64,000 nt of DNA from Leucobacter sp. cx-42. GTDB lineage: Bacteria > Actinomycetota > Actinomycetes > Actinomycetales > Microbacteriaceae. Of this stretch, positions 28,653 to 37,728 are shown in pieces. The stretch lies in NCBI RefSeq assembly GCF_014529985.1, contig NZ_JACVMU010000012.1, positions 1-64,000 on the forward strand, given 5' to 3'. Within the stretch, counting starts at the first letter, position 1; each line of letters starts with the position of its first letter. The notes beneath the pieces are model-generated. The model ran no database searches. It was not told the DNA's origin and saw nothing but the letters and a program-made list of their open reading frames with translations. The translations under genes and the position numbers were made by a program.

Positions 28653-29594
28653 ATGGATATCCGGGACGCAGTGGACAGCTTCCTCACAACGGTGCGCCAC
28701 GAGTACGGCTACTCGGAGCACACTGTGACCGCGTATCGCCGCGATCTCGAACTCCTCTCAACTTTCGCCGTGGAGCGGCAGCTCACCAATGTCACGGATC
28801 TCACGCTTGATCTACTGCGAGACTGGCTCTGGGAACGCCAGCAGAGCGGACTCTCCCCCGCGACGCTGTCGCGAAACGTTGCCACGCTCAAGTCCTTTGG
28901 CGCTTGGCTGGAGACTCGCGAGTATGTTCCGGGCAGCCCGGCATCGCGCTTACGTGCACCGAAGTCACCGCAGTCACTTCCCCGCGTCCTCACCACCGAT
29001 CAGGCTGATCGCATTCTCACGCGTGCCGCCAGCCTTGCCGAGAGTGGCGACCCCACGAAGCTCCGGGACCACGCAGCGCTTGAACTGCTGTACGCCTCTG
29101 CGTTACGCGTCTCTGAGCTGTGTTCACTCACCGTCGCCGGCTACGCGCCAGGCGATCGCACCGTGCGCGTGCTCGGCAAGGGCAATAAGGAGCGCGTGGT
29201 GCCGCTCGGCCGATCCGCCGCCCGAGCGCTCGATCGCTACCTCAGTACGGGGCGACCGGCGCTCCTCGCACGCGCACAGAACACGGGCGCGGATCAGTCT
29301 CCCACTCCTGCAACGCAAGCAACCATGTTCCTGGGGAACCGTGGTGGTGCGTTCACCTCGTCTGCCGCGTATCGATTGGTCGCAAAGGAACTCGAGCAGG
29401 AGCCTGGCAGTGGCCCGCGCGGACCGCACACGCTCCGCCACACCGCCGCCACCCACTTGCTCGACGGCGGCGCCGACCTGCGCGTTGTGCAGGAGTACCT
29501 TGGCCACTCGAGCCTCGCCAGCACGCAGGTGTACACCCATGTCTCGAAGGAACGCCTCGCAGAGAGCTACCGCCAGGCTCACCCGCGAGCCTGA
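28653..29594 (+). CDS. xerC: Tyrosine recombinase XerC
   Basis: 313 residues. Resolves chromosome dimers at dif with XerD. N-terminal SAM-like domain (YGYSEHTVTAYRRDLELLST) and C-terminal catalytic domain with Arg in LYASALRVSELCSLTV, Lys in VLGKGNKERVVPLG, HTLRHTAATHLLDGGADLR (His-x-x-Arg), LGHSSLASTQVYTHVSKERL with the catalytic Tyr near residue 293. Start ATG at 28653 follows the terminator and an AGAGG site. The length and the housekeeping context (near rpsB, comM, dprA) favour XerC and not a phage integrase. Confidence 0.92.
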   Translation: MDIRDAVDSFLTTVRHEYGYSEHTVTAYRRDLELLSTFAVERQLTNVTDLTLDLLRDWLWERQQSGLSPATLSRNVATLKSFGAWLETREYVPGSPASRLRAPKSPQSLPRVLTTDQADRILTRAASLAESGDPTKLRDHAALELLYASALRVSELCSLTVAGYAPGDRTVRVLGKGNKERVVPLGRSAARALDRYLSTGRPALLARAQNTGADQSPTPATQATMFLGNRGGAFTSSAAYRLVAKELEQEPGSGPRGPHTLRHTAATHLLDGGADLRVVQEYLGHSSLASTQVYTHVSKERLAESYRQAHPRA

Positions 29595-29598
29595 TCCG

Positions 29599-30171
29599 CT
29601 ACCCCGCCAGCGGGAGCAAGATCGGACGCGCCAAGAAGAACCGCATGGGGTTCACGTAGGCACCATCGATTCTGACGCCGACGTGCACACATTCCGCGTA
29701 GCAGTGACCGCCGCTGGCCATCTCACCAAGCACGGCTCCTCGGCTGACGGAATCACCGACGACGAGCTCCGAGCGCACCGGTTCCAGCGACACCAGCGTC
29801 TGCGCATCGACGCGGATGGTGACGAGCGGGCGGTCAGCAACCACGCCAGCGAATGTCACTTCGCCCGAGGTAGGCGCGAGCACGGTTGCGCCAGGGCGAG
29901 CAGGCAGGTCGATTCCTCGATGGCCTGACGCATAGCGGTTCGGCGGTGCCCGATACCGGCCGGAAACCTGCAACGCAGTGCCGACCGGGGGCAGCCATTT
30001 TTCAGGGGAAGCTGCGGCGGTCGCGCCGCCAGGCACTGCCAGGGTTGCCAGGGTTAACGGCGCTGACGGGATTGACAGCGCTGACGGCGCTGCCACGGCA
30101 ACCGGAGCCGCCGGATTCACCAGGAAAAGGGTCAACACCAACGAGTACACACACGAGACGAAACGATTCAT
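29599..30171 (-). CDS. Secreted M23-family (LytM-like) protein, likely catalytically degenerate
   Basis: 190 residues from ATG at 30171, with a signal peptide (CVYSLVLTLFLVNPAAPVAV) and a LytM-like domain (YASGHRGIDLPARPGATVLA, PTSGEVTFAGVVADRPLVTI). HRGID supplies the first His and Asp ligands of the HxxxD motif. The second zinc motif HxH appears as CVHVGVRI, with Gly at the second His, and no catalytic His is seen in VSLEPVRSEL. Such degenerate LytM proteins elsewhere activate amidases and do not cut peptidoglycan themselves. It ends 4 bases from the convergent xerC. Confidence 0.85.
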   Translation of the reverse strand: MNRFVSCVYSLVLTLFLVNPAAPVAVAAPSALSIPSAPLTLATLAVPGGATAAASPEKWLPPVGTALQVSGRYRAPPNRYASGHRGIDLPARPGATVLAPTSGEVTFAGVVADRPLVTIRVDAQTLVSLEPVRSELVVGDSVSRGAVLGEMASGGHCYAECVHVGVRIDGAYVNPMRFFLARPILLPLAG

Positions 30172-30208
30172 GCGGCAAGTGTGGCGCACCGGTTGCCGCC
30201 ACACACAC

Positions 30209-30229
30209 AAAAACCGCCTCAGGGGCGGT
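30209..30229 (-). terminator. Terminator after the DUF2469 gene
   Basis: On the minus strand ACCGCC-CCTGA-GGCGGT followed by TTTTTGTGTGTG. Short stem with a proper T run, about 40 bases past the stop. Confidence 0.75.
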
Positions 30230-30269
30230 CGTTGTGGAGAAAAACTTCAGTGCGGAGGTTGTGAGCAAC

Positions 30270-30593
30270 CTAGCGGTCGAGCGACAGGTCCTCAGGGAAC
30301 TTCAGCTCGTGAGCCGAAAGCTCTTCGACGTTGACGTCCTTGAACGTCAGCACTCGAACCGACTTCACGAAGCGGTTGGCGCGGTACACATCCCACACCC
30401 ACACATCGTTCATGGACAGCTCAAAGTAGAAATCGTTGCCCGCATCCTGACGCTTCAGCTCAACATCGTTCGCCAGATAGAAACGGCGTTCCGTCTCTAC
30501 GACATAGCGAAACTGGCTTGCGATATCGCGGTACTCACGAAACAGCGACAGCTCGGCTTCGCGCTCGTAATCGTCCAGTTCTTCCTCATTCAT
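30270..30593 (-). CDS. DUF2469 family protein
   Basis: 107 residues. MNEEELDDYEREAELSLFRE at the start, YVVETERRFYLANDVELKRQ, FYFELSMNDVWVWDVYRANR, and VKSVRVLTFKDVNVEELS are the family signature, found throughout actinobacteria. Function unknown. Acidic, no TM. Start ATG at 30593; an ATG-rich upstream frame reaches across the SOS box and is not used. Divergent from imuA', the two starts are 76 bases apart, with the SOS box between. Confidence 0.9.
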   Translation of the reverse strand: MNEEELDDYEREAELSLFREYRDIASQFRYVVETERRFYLANDVELKRQDAGNDFYFELSMNDVWVWDVYRANRFVKSVRVLTFKDVNVEELSAHELKFPEDLSLDR

Positions 30594-30643
30594 CGACACC
30601 ATCCTACGCGCCTTCTTGGAGGCACGCCGACAGATTGACTTAT

Positions 30644-30659
30644 TCGAACATATGTTCGA
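30644..30659. promoter_or_regulatory. LexA/SOS box
   Basis: TCGAACATATGTTCGA, a perfect palindrome matching the actinobacterial/Gram-positive SOS box (CGAAC-N4-GTTCG). It lies between TTGACT (30635-30640) and the imuA' ATG at 30670, so LexA bound here would cover the spacer and -10 region. It most likely controls imuA'-imuB-dnaE2; the divergent DUF2469 gene may also be affected. Confidence 0.9.
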
Positions 30660-30669
30660 ATATTGCTTC

Positions 30670-31317
30670 ATGAATTCTCCGGCGACAGTCCTCGAGCTGC
30701 AGCAGCGCATCAGCGCAATGCAGCCGCTGCGCCTGCACGAGCGCACGCTCCCAACTGCGCCAGAGCTCGCCCCACTCCTCCCGGGCGGCTCCCTCCGCGA
30801 AGGTGGCATCTACGCAGTCTCCGGTTCCTGGCAGCTCGCGCTTTCGTTTCTCGCACCCGTATCCCAAAGCGGAGCCTGGTGCGGCATTATTGGCTGCCCA
30901 AATCTCAGTGCTGAAGCCGCTGCCGACGCAGGCATCGCCCTTGACCGCTGCATCGTCGTGCCAGATCCAGGCGCCCGCACGACCGCGGTCGCCGACATGC
31001 TGAGCGGCACAGTCACTGCGCTTCTCACGAAGTTTCCCGCTGAGGTCCCACCGCACGACGCGGAACGCATCGCGGCGAGACTCCGCGAGCAGGGATCCAC
31101 CCTCATTGTCATGGGTGATTGGCGTCGTACTGATGCTGAGATTCGGGTGACAGATTCACGCTGGATCGGGCTAGACACCGGTCGCGGTGCACTCCGCGAC
31201 CGCGAATTGACCGTTCGCAGCAGCGATCATCGCGGCCCTCGCACGCACAAGCTCCGCTTCGCTGGGGGCCACCTGGCACCGCAGCAGTCACCCGTCCGTC
31301 TGGTGGCAACACGATGA
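30670..31317 (+). CDS. imuA': ImuA'-like protein of the SOS mutasome
   Basis: 215 residues from ATG at 30670. ImuA' is a RecA-related accessory factor that works with ImuB and DnaE2 in translesion synthesis. GGSLREGGIYAVSGSWQLAL (about 40-59) aligns with the RecA Walker A region, but the GKT is replaced, so ATP binding is unlikely. No ribosome binding site precedes either ATG (30652, inside the SOS box, or 30670). The -35 box at 30635 places the transcription start near 30670, suggesting a leaderless mRNA. It overlaps imuB by 4 bases. Confidence 0.85.
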   Translation: MNSPATVLELQQRISAMQPLRLHERTLPTAPELAPLLPGGSLREGGIYAVSGSWQLALSFLAPVSQSGAWCGIIGCPNLSAEAAADAGIALDRCIVVPDPGARTTAVADMLSGTVTALLTKFPAEVPPHDAERIAARLREQGSTLIVMGDWRRTDAEIRVTDSRWIGLDTGRGALRDRELTVRSSDHRGPRTHKLRFAGGHLAPQQSPVRLVATR

Positions 31318-32915
31318 CCGACGCAGCAACCCCGCAGCGCATCATCGCGCTCTGGTTTCCCGATTGGCCCGTCTATGCGCACCTTGATGCGTTCGGCGTC
31401 GAGCTGACAGATCCGCTCCCACCGCTTGCCCTCGTGGCCAAGCGCATGATCGTCGCGTGCTCACCCGCAGCGCGCGCACGCGGTGTGCGGATCGGCCTGC
31501 GCGAGCAAGAAGCCCGCCTCCGGTGCCCCGATCTCGCGATCGAGCCGCTGCATCCCACGCTCGGCTCAGAACGCTTCGCGACGCTGCTCGCGGCATTCGC
31601 AGACCTCATTCCCCACATCGCAGAAGAGCGTCCCGGGCTCGCGGTCATGCAGGCCCGTGGGCCCGCTCGGTTCTACGGCAGCGAGCTCCAGGCCGCGCAG
31701 GAGCTTCGCACCCATGCGACAACACTCGGCTATGTCACGGCACGCATTGGCATTGCAGAAGGCAGGTTTGCCGCGGAGCAGACCGCCCGAGCCGACACAC
31801 AGAATACGTTCCTCGAGGCGGCAGAAGACGGCATTCGCGTACTCTCCCCCGGCACCGCGAAGGCGTTTCTCGCTCCGCTCCCGGTAGACCTCGCAATCGC
31901 AGGGTCACCGCGCCTGAGCGATACGCTGCACGGGCTCGGCATTCATACGCTCGGCGCGTTTGCTGCGCTCCCAGAGCCCGCCGTGCGCGCCCGCTTCGGC
32001 CCAGGCGGCGTCACCGCCCACCGCCGTGCACAGGGCCTCGAACCGGCGAGCCAGGCCGCGATTCAGGCGTATGCAGCAGCCCAAACGTTCGAAGTCACGC
32101 AAGATTTCGAGACCCCCATCGACACTGCTGAACAGCTCGCATTCGCCTGCAGCGCACTCGCAAACACGTCCATTGACCAGCTTGCACAGGCGAACCTTGT
32201 CTGCACCGAGTTTCGCATCACCCTGATCGACGACATCGGGATGCTGCACGAGCGCGTCTGGGGGCACCCTCAGTACTTCTCCGCAGCCGACCTGTTGACG
32301 CGTATCCGATGGCAAAGCGAGCAGGTGCCCCGCGCGCCCGAACGCACCGGCTCTGGCATCGCTCGCATCATGGTGTTTCCCGTACGCACCGACGCGGCAG
32401 CAGCCCACGAACCAGGGCTCTGGAATACCGGCGCAGATGAGCGCGTGCATCATCAGTTCAGCCGCGTGCAGCAGCTCCTCGGCCCGAGCAGCATCGGCAC
32501 GTTCTCGCTCACTGGCGGGCGCCTCGTCAGCGAACGCCAGTCGTTCACCCCGTGGGGCACCGTGCAAGCTGACGCGTCACGCAACAATGCCGCTGCCCCC
32601 TGGCCAGGCGCGCTCATCGAGCTTCATCCCTCACTTGTATTCGATCCGCCACGCCCCGCGCAACTCCTCGGAACGGATGGCACTCCCCTGTTCGTCACCC
32701 CCGATGATGTCCTGTCAGCAGACCCGGCCGAGTTCTCAACTGATCCTCAGCACAGCACTCAGGTCGCACACTGGTCGCTCCCCTGGCCGCTGCGCGAACG
32801 CTGGTGGGAAAGCCGACCCGTCAGGCATCGCCTGCAGGTCGAGCTTGCCGATGGCACCGCATGGCTCCTCATCACCTCCAATCAGTCATGGTTCGCCGAG
32901 GGGAAATACGACTGA
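31314..32915 (+). CDS. imuB: ImuB, inactive Y-family polymerase homologue
   Basis: 533 residues. RIIALWFPDWPVYAHLDAFG replaces the DxDSFFAxVE catalytic start of active Y-family polymerases, so the palm lacks key acidic residues, as known for ImuB. The fold is still recognisable in VACSPAARARGVRIGLREQE, LGYVTARIGIAEGRFAAEQT and LHGLGIHTLGAFAALPEPAV (helix-hairpin-helix), then a little-finger region and a C-terminal extension that contains the hub for the beta clamp. Stop overlaps dnaE2 start (TGATG). Confidence 0.92.
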   Translation: MTDAATPQRIIALWFPDWPVYAHLDAFGVELTDPLPPLALVAKRMIVACSPAARARGVRIGLREQEARLRCPDLAIEPLHPTLGSERFATLLAAFADLIPHIAEERPGLAVMQARGPARFYGSELQAAQELRTHATTLGYVTARIGIAEGRFAAEQTARADTQNTFLEAAEDGIRVLSPGTAKAFLAPLPVDLAIAGSPRLSDTLHGLGIHTLGAFAALPEPAVRARFGPGGVTAHRRAQGLEPASQAAIQAYAAAQTFEVTQDFETPIDTAEQLAFACSALANTSIDQLAQANLVCTEFRITLIDDIGMLHERVWGHPQYFSAADLLTRIRWQSEQVPRAPERTGSGIARIMVFPVRTDAAAAHEPGLWNTGADERVHHQFSRVQQLLGPSSIGTFSLTGGRLVSERQSFTPWGTVQADASRNNAAAPWPGALIELHPSLVFDPPRPAQLLGTDGTPLFVTPDDVLSADPAEFSTDPQHSTQVAHWSLPWPLRERWWESRPVRHRLQVELADGTAWLLITSNQSWFAEGKYD

Positions 32916-35900
32916 TGGCTGGTTGGCACAACCCAAAAATCACCTGGTCCGAGCTTGAGCGCAGGCTCTCCGGGCGCCCGGACGCGGGCGCCCAAGCGGC
33001 TGCAACGTCGTCGCCAGCCCCAACAACTGCCGCGCTCCCGGGATCCGCGCCCGTCTCGAAGCGCGATAGCTCCCACGTGCCGTATGCAGAATTGCATGCG
33101 CACTCCCACTACAGCTTCCTCGATGGTGCTTCATCGCCGCAGCAACTCATCCGCACCGCGGCCGAACTCGACCTCACTGGCATTGCCATCACCGACCACG
33201 ACGGCATCTACGGCGCTGCCCGTTTTGCAGAAGAAGCGACCGCGTTTCCTGACGTACTCACCGTGTACGGGGCAGAGCTCAGCATCGGGCTCGATGCGCC
33301 CCAGCTCGGAGCCATCGATCCCGCCGGCACACACTTGCTCGCGCTCGCGCACGGCAAAGAGGGCTACCACCGGCTCGCAAGCGCCATCACCCACGCGCAA
33401 CTGGCTGGTGGCGCGAAGGGACGACCGGTCTACGACCTCGAAGCGCTCGCCGAGACCGCCGGTGGCGAGTGGGCGATCCTCACGGGATGCCGCAAAGGCG
33501 CTGTGCAGCAGGCGCTCAATACTGCCTCGAATCGTTCCGACGGTGAAGATGCAGCCCGCGCAGAACTTGACCGACTCGTCGCGCTCTTCGGCCGCGATCA
33601 GGTACACGTTGAGCTAACGCATCACGGTCGCCCTGGCGATGATGCGCGGATCGACCAGCTCGCCGCCCTCGCAAAGCACGCCGGTCTCCCCACCCTGGCA
33701 ACCGGCAACGTGCACTACGCAACCCTTGCCGAGACTCCGCTCGCTGAAGCGGTAGCCGCGGTTCGAGCACGCAGAAGCCTTGCGGAGATGGACCCGTATC
33801 TACCTGCGAACGGCTCTGCACGGCTTCGCAGCGGTGCTTGGATGCTGAACCGGTTTGCCCGACACGCAGACGCTGTGCTGCGCACTGTACCCCTCGCCCG
33901 CGAGCTCGCGTTTCCCCTCGCCAAAGCGAAGCCAAACCTGCCACGCATCGCACTTCCCGCTGGTCAGACACAGATGGGTTGGCTCCGCGAGCTCGTGTGG
34001 CGCGGCGCTGAACAACGGTACGGCCAGACACTCGACGCAGCGAAGCGCGCCCGCATCGAGCGCGAGCTCTCCGTCATCGAGGCGAAAGACTTCCCCGGCT
34101 ACTTCCTCATCGTGCACGATATCGTCCAGCACGCGCGAGGCCTCGGCATCCTCTGCCAAGGGCGCGGCTCAGCGGCGAACTCAGCCGTTTGCTACGTCCT
34201 CGAAATCACCGCGGTCGATTCCATCTACTACGATCTCCCATTCGAACGTTTCCTCTCGAGCATGCGCGATGAAGAACCAGACATCGATGTCGATTTCGAT
34301 TCGGAACGCCGTGAAGAGGTCATCCAGTATGTCTACGAGAAGTACGGCAGGCTCAACGCTGCGCAGGTCGCCAACGTCATCACCTACCGCCCGAAGGCAG
34401 CGGTGCGCGATGCTGCCCGCGCCCTTGGGTATAGCTCTGCCCAGCAGACTGCTTGGACAAAGCAGCTCGAACGCGGCGGCAACCTCACTGAGAACACCGC
34501 GCTGCCAGCGCCCGTCACCAAGCTCGCAGAAATGATGCTCACGGCACCACGCCACCTCGGCATCCACTCCGGCGGCATGGTACTCACCGACCGACCGGTC
34601 GGTGAGGTGTGCCCAATCGAGCATGCCCGCATGGAGCGCCGCACCGTCCTGCAGTGGGACAAAGACGACTGCGCGTCCATGGGCCTCGTGAAGTTCGACC
34701 TGCTGGGCCTCGGCATGCTGAGCGCGATCCGCAAATCATTCGACATGATCGCGGCAGGCACTGGCGAACGATGGAGCATCGAGACGATCCCTCGCGAAGA
34801 AAGCGGCGTCTACGACATGCTCTGTCGCGGCGACGCTGTCGGCATCTTCCAACTCGAAAGCCGCGCACAGCTCAATACGCTGCCGCGCCTCAAACCGCGC
34901 AAATTCACCGACCTCGTGATTGAGATCGCGCTCATCCGGCCGGGACCCGTGCAGGGCGGCTCCGTGCATCCGTACCTCCGCAGGCGTTCAGGTGCTGAGC
35001 CCATCACATACCCGCACCCAACACTTGAGCCAGTCCTCAAGCGCACGCTCGGCATCCCCCTGTTCCAAGAGCAGCTCATGCAAATGGCGATGGCAGTCGG
35101 AAACTTCACGGGCGAAGACGCAGACCAGCTTCGCCGTGCCATGGGTTCGAAGCGTGGACTCGAACGAATCGACAAGCTCAAATCAAAACTCTTCGCAGGC
35201 ATGGCCGAACACGGCATCGTCGGCGATGAAGCGATTCGCATCTTCGAACAGATCGAGGCGTTCGCAAGCTTCGGATTCGCAGAGAGCCATTCGATTAGCT
35301 TCGCGCTACTCGTCTACGTGAGCGCGTGGCTCAAGTTGCACTACCCGGCAGCCTTCCTCGCAGGGCTTCTCCAGTCGCAGCCCATGGGCTTCTACTCGCC
35401 ACGCAGCCTCGTCGAAGACTCCCGCAGGCACGGCGTTGAGGTGCTGCCACCCGATGTGCAGTTCTCCGACATCGAGTCAGTCATTGCGCCACGCGACGCC
35501 CCAGCGACACCAGGCACCCACCACGCGGCAACTGGCACGCACGCTTGTACCGTCTTCGAACAGCCGCCAGTTGGCCCGTTTGACGGCAGCGGGCCAGACC
35601 GGGGCGGCCAGCATCGCCGTGACAGCAACTTCCATGTGCGACTCGGCCTCACCGCGATCCGCGGCATTGAAGCGGCAACGGCAGAGCGCATCGTCACCGC
35701 ACGCGCCCGCGAACCGTTCCTCGACATGGCCGACCTCGCCCGCAGGGCAGACCTCAGCAAAGATCAGCTCGAAGCGCTCGCGAGCGCTGGCGCGTGCAGT
35801 GGCATCGGCCTCGAACGACGCGAAGCGCTCTGGTCGGCAGGTCCGAGCGCAGAGAACCGCGAGCGATACTTGCCTGGCATCGCCACCTCGGTACAGCCCC

Positions 35901-36331
35901 CGCTGCTGCCGCTCCTCACACCGGGTGAGCAGTCGGCCCTCGACCTCTGGACCACAGGTGTAGTGACCGGCAATCACCCACTCAGTCTGCTGCGCGACCA
36001 GCTCGATGTCCGGCGCGTGGTGCGCTCCGATCGCACCACCGCGGTGCGGCCAGGCAGCATCGTCGAAGTCGCCGGCGTGGTGACCCACCGGCAACGCCCG
36101 AGCACGGCAGGCGGTGTCACCTTCCTCACCCTCGAAGATGAGAGCGGCACCGTCAACATCGTGGTCTGGCCAAAGATGTGGGAGCGCCACAGGCTCGTCG
36201 CGCGATCCGCGCCCGCACTCATCGTGCGGGGTCGCCTCGAACGGTCTCCAGAGGGGGTAGAAAACGTCGTAGCCGAAAGTTTCGAACCACTAGCAGCACC
36301 ACCCGCCGTGCAGTCTCGAGATTTCCGATGA
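32915..36331 (+). CDS. dnaE2: Error-prone DNA polymerase DnaE2
   Basis: 1138 residues. Alpha-subunit-like C-family polymerase used for damage bypass with ImuB and ImuA'. The PHP domain starts at HAHSHYSFLDGA (61-72) with AITDHDGIYGAARF; the palm has PDIDVDFDSERREE (about 452-465), with a third acidic residue in VLQWDKDDCASMGLVKFDLL. A helix-hairpin-helix region (TAIRGIEAATAERIVTA; LEALASAGACSGIG) and a C-terminal OB fold (EVAGVVTHRQRPSTAGGVTF; TVNIVVWPKMWERH) follow. The start ATG at 32915 overlaps the imuB stop. The frame also stays open about 110 bases upstream, inside imuB, which is not used. Confidence 0.96.
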   Translation: MAGWHNPKITWSELERRLSGRPDAGAQAAATSSPAPTTAALPGSAPVSKRDSSHVPYAELHAHSHYSFLDGASSPQQLIRTAAELDLTGIAITDHDGIYGAARFAEEATAFPDVLTVYGAELSIGLDAPQLGAIDPAGTHLLALAHGKEGYHRLASAITHAQLAGGAKGRPVYDLEALAETAGGEWAILTGCRKGAVQQALNTASNRSDGEDAARAELDRLVALFGRDQVHVELTHHGRPGDDARIDQLAALAKHAGLPTLATGNVHYATLAETPLAEAVAAVRARRSLAEMDPYLPANGSARLRSGAWMLNRFARHADAVLRTVPLARELAFPLAKAKPNLPRIALPAGQTQMGWLRELVWRGAEQRYGQTLDAAKRARIERELSVIEAKDFPGYFLIVHDIVQHARGLGILCQGRGSAANSAVCYVLEITAVDSIYYDLPFERFLSSMRDEEPDIDVDFDSERREEVIQYVYEKYGRLNAAQVANVITYRPKAAVRDAARALGYSSAQQTAWTKQLERGGNLTENTALPAPVTKLAEMMLTAPRHLGIHSGGMVLTDRPVGEVCPIEHARMERRTVLQWDKDDCASMGLVKFDLLGLGMLSAIRKSFDMIAAGTGERWSIETIPREESGVYDMLCRGDAVGIFQLESRAQLNTLPRLKPRKFTDLVIEIALIRPGPVQGGSVHPYLRRRSGAEPITYPHPTLEPVLKRTLGIPLFQEQLMQMAMAVGNFTGEDADQLRRAMGSKRGLERIDKLKSKLFAGMAEHGIVGDEAIRIFEQIEAFASFGFAESHSISFALLVYVSAWLKLHYPAAFLAGLLQSQPMGFYSPRSLVEDSRRHGVEVLPPDVQFSDIESVIAPRDAPATPGTHHAATGTHACTVFEQPPVGPFDGSGPDRGGQHRRDSNFHVRLGLTAIRGIEAATAERIVTARAREPFLDMADLARRADLSKDQLEALASAGACSGIGLERREALWSAGPSAENRERYLPGIATSVQPPLLPLLTPGEQSALDLWTTGVVTGNHPLSLLRDQLDVRRVVRSDRTTAVRPGSIVEVAGVVTHRQRPSTAGGVTFLTLEDESGTVNIVVWPKMWERHRLVARSAPALIVRGRLERSPEGVENVVAESFEPLAAPPAVQSRDFR

Positions 36332-36351
36332 TCATTAGCTAAGCTGACCGA

Positions 36352-37701
36352 GTGAACACCACAGCACGGTCCACCGCTTTCTTCACCGACCATTACGAAC
36401 TCACGATGGTTGATGCGGCGCTTCGCAATGGCACCGCTCACCGCCAGAGCGTCTTTGAGCTGTTTGCGCGCCGCCTCTCCGGCGCCCGTCGATACGGCGT
36501 TGTTGCCGGCATCGGCCGTCTGCTCGAAGCGATCGAACAGTTCCGTTTTCATGACGCAGAGCTTGAGTTCCTTCGCCGCGAAAACATCGCCAGCGAAGAG
36601 ACACTCAACTGGCTCGCCAACTACCGCTTCAGCGGCGACATCTGGGGGTATCCCGAGGGCGAAGTTTTCTTCCCTGGTTCGCCGCTGCTCACCGTCGAAT
36701 CCACATTCGCAGAGGGCGTAGTACTTGAGACGCTTGCACTCTCGATCCTCAACGCTGACTCTGCAGTCGCAACCGCGGCATCACGCATGACCAACGCAGC
36801 ACACGGCAAGCCGCTTGCTGAGATGGGTTCGCGCCGCACGGGCGAGTACAGCGCTGTCGCTGCAGCCCGTGCCGCATACATCGCAGGCTTCGGCGCCACC
36901 TCCAACCTTGAGGCTGGCCGCACATACGGCATCCCGACGATGGGAACCGCAGCACACAGCTTTACACTGCTCCACGACAGCGAGCGTGAGGCATTCGAAG
37001 CCCAGATTGCAGCGTTCGGAGTCGATACAACCTTGCTCGTCGACACCTACGACATCGAGCAGGGTGTCCGCACAGCAATCGAGGTTGCCGGCACCGGCCT
37101 TGGCGCCGTACGCATCGACTCCGGTGACCTCCCGGTGGTCGTCGCACGCGTCCGCAACCTGCTCGATAGCCTGGGCGCGACACGTACGAAGATCACGGTC
37201 ACGAACGACCTCGACGAGCACACCGTCGCAGCGCTCGCGCACTCTCCGGTCGACGCATTCGGCGTCGGCACCTCCGTCGTCGTCGGTTCCGGCACCCCAA
37301 CCATGGGTATGGTCTACAAGTTGGTTTCGCGTCAGGGAGACGACGGCGAATGGGTCTCAGTTGCGAAGAAGAGCGCAGACAAGGCAACCGTCGGCGGCCG
37401 CAAGTCTGTGCGCCGCACCTTTGACGCGAAAGGGCATGCAAACGCCGAGCTCATCTTTGCGAGCAGCGACCCTGCAGAGCAGCACGGCTCGCACGCGAGC
37501 GAAGATGCACGAGCATCGGGGGTCTCAGGCCGTGACGTGCTCGTACCGCTCATGCGCGACGGCGTCATTGCAGCTGGCCACACCGGCCAGGAAGGCATCG
37601 CGCTCGCGCGCGAGCGACACGTTGCGAGCGTCGCAGAGCTCCCGCTGGTGGCTATGAGCCTCACACGAGGAGACCCCGCCATCCCTACCGAATACCGGTA
37701 A
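36352..37701 (+). CDS. pncB: Nicotinate phosphoribosyltransferase
   Basis: 449 residues from GTG at 36352. Makes nicotinate mononucleotide from nicotinate and PRPP in NAD salvage. FFTDHYELTMVDAALRNGTA near the start, SRMTNAAHGKPLAEMGSRRT, ARAAYIAGFGATSNLEAGRT and MGTAAHSFTLLHDSEREAFE with its active-site His, then VRIDSGDLPVVVARVRNLLD and FGVGTSVVVGSGTPTMGMVY (phosphate binding). Separated from dnaE2 by 20 bases, so it may be read through. Convergent with the DUF3039 gene. Confidence 0.95.
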   Translation: MNTTARSTAFFTDHYELTMVDAALRNGTAHRQSVFELFARRLSGARRYGVVAGIGRLLEAIEQFRFHDAELEFLRRENIASEETLNWLANYRFSGDIWGYPEGEVFFPGSPLLTVESTFAEGVVLETLALSILNADSAVATAASRMTNAAHGKPLAEMGSRRTGEYSAVAAARAAYIAGFGATSNLEAGRTYGIPTMGTAAHSFTLLHDSEREAFEAQIAAFGVDTTLLVDTYDIEQGVRTAIEVAGTGLGAVRIDSGDLPVVVARVRNLLDSLGATRTKITVTNDLDEHTVAALAHSPVDAFGVGTSVVVGSGTPTMGMVYKLVSRQGDDGEWVSVAKKSADKATVGGRKSVRRTFDAKGHANAELIFASSDPAEQHGSHASEDARASGVSGRDVLVPLMRDGVIAAGHTGQEGIALARERHVASVAELPLVAMSLTRGDPAIPTEYR

Positions 37702-37714
37702 AGCGCGGGGTCTC
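37670..37714. terminator. Possible terminator spanning the pncB stop
   Basis: GAGACCCCGC (37670-37679) with GCGGGGTCTC (37705-37714), a 10-bp stem around 25 bases that include the pncB stop. It also lies just after the DUF3039 stop on the other strand. No T run is seen. Confidence 0.45.
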
Positions 37715-37728
37715 TGCGAGGGGGTGCG

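Noticed and set aside
28653-29594. Integrase of a mobile element
   Set aside because: The recombinase has XerC length and motifs, lies among housekeeping genes, and no attachment repeats or mobile genes surround it.
32804-32914. N-terminal extension of DnaE2 inside imuB
   Set aside because: The ATG at 32915 overlaps the imuB stop and starts the family-like sequence; the upstream part is the out-of-frame reading of imuB.
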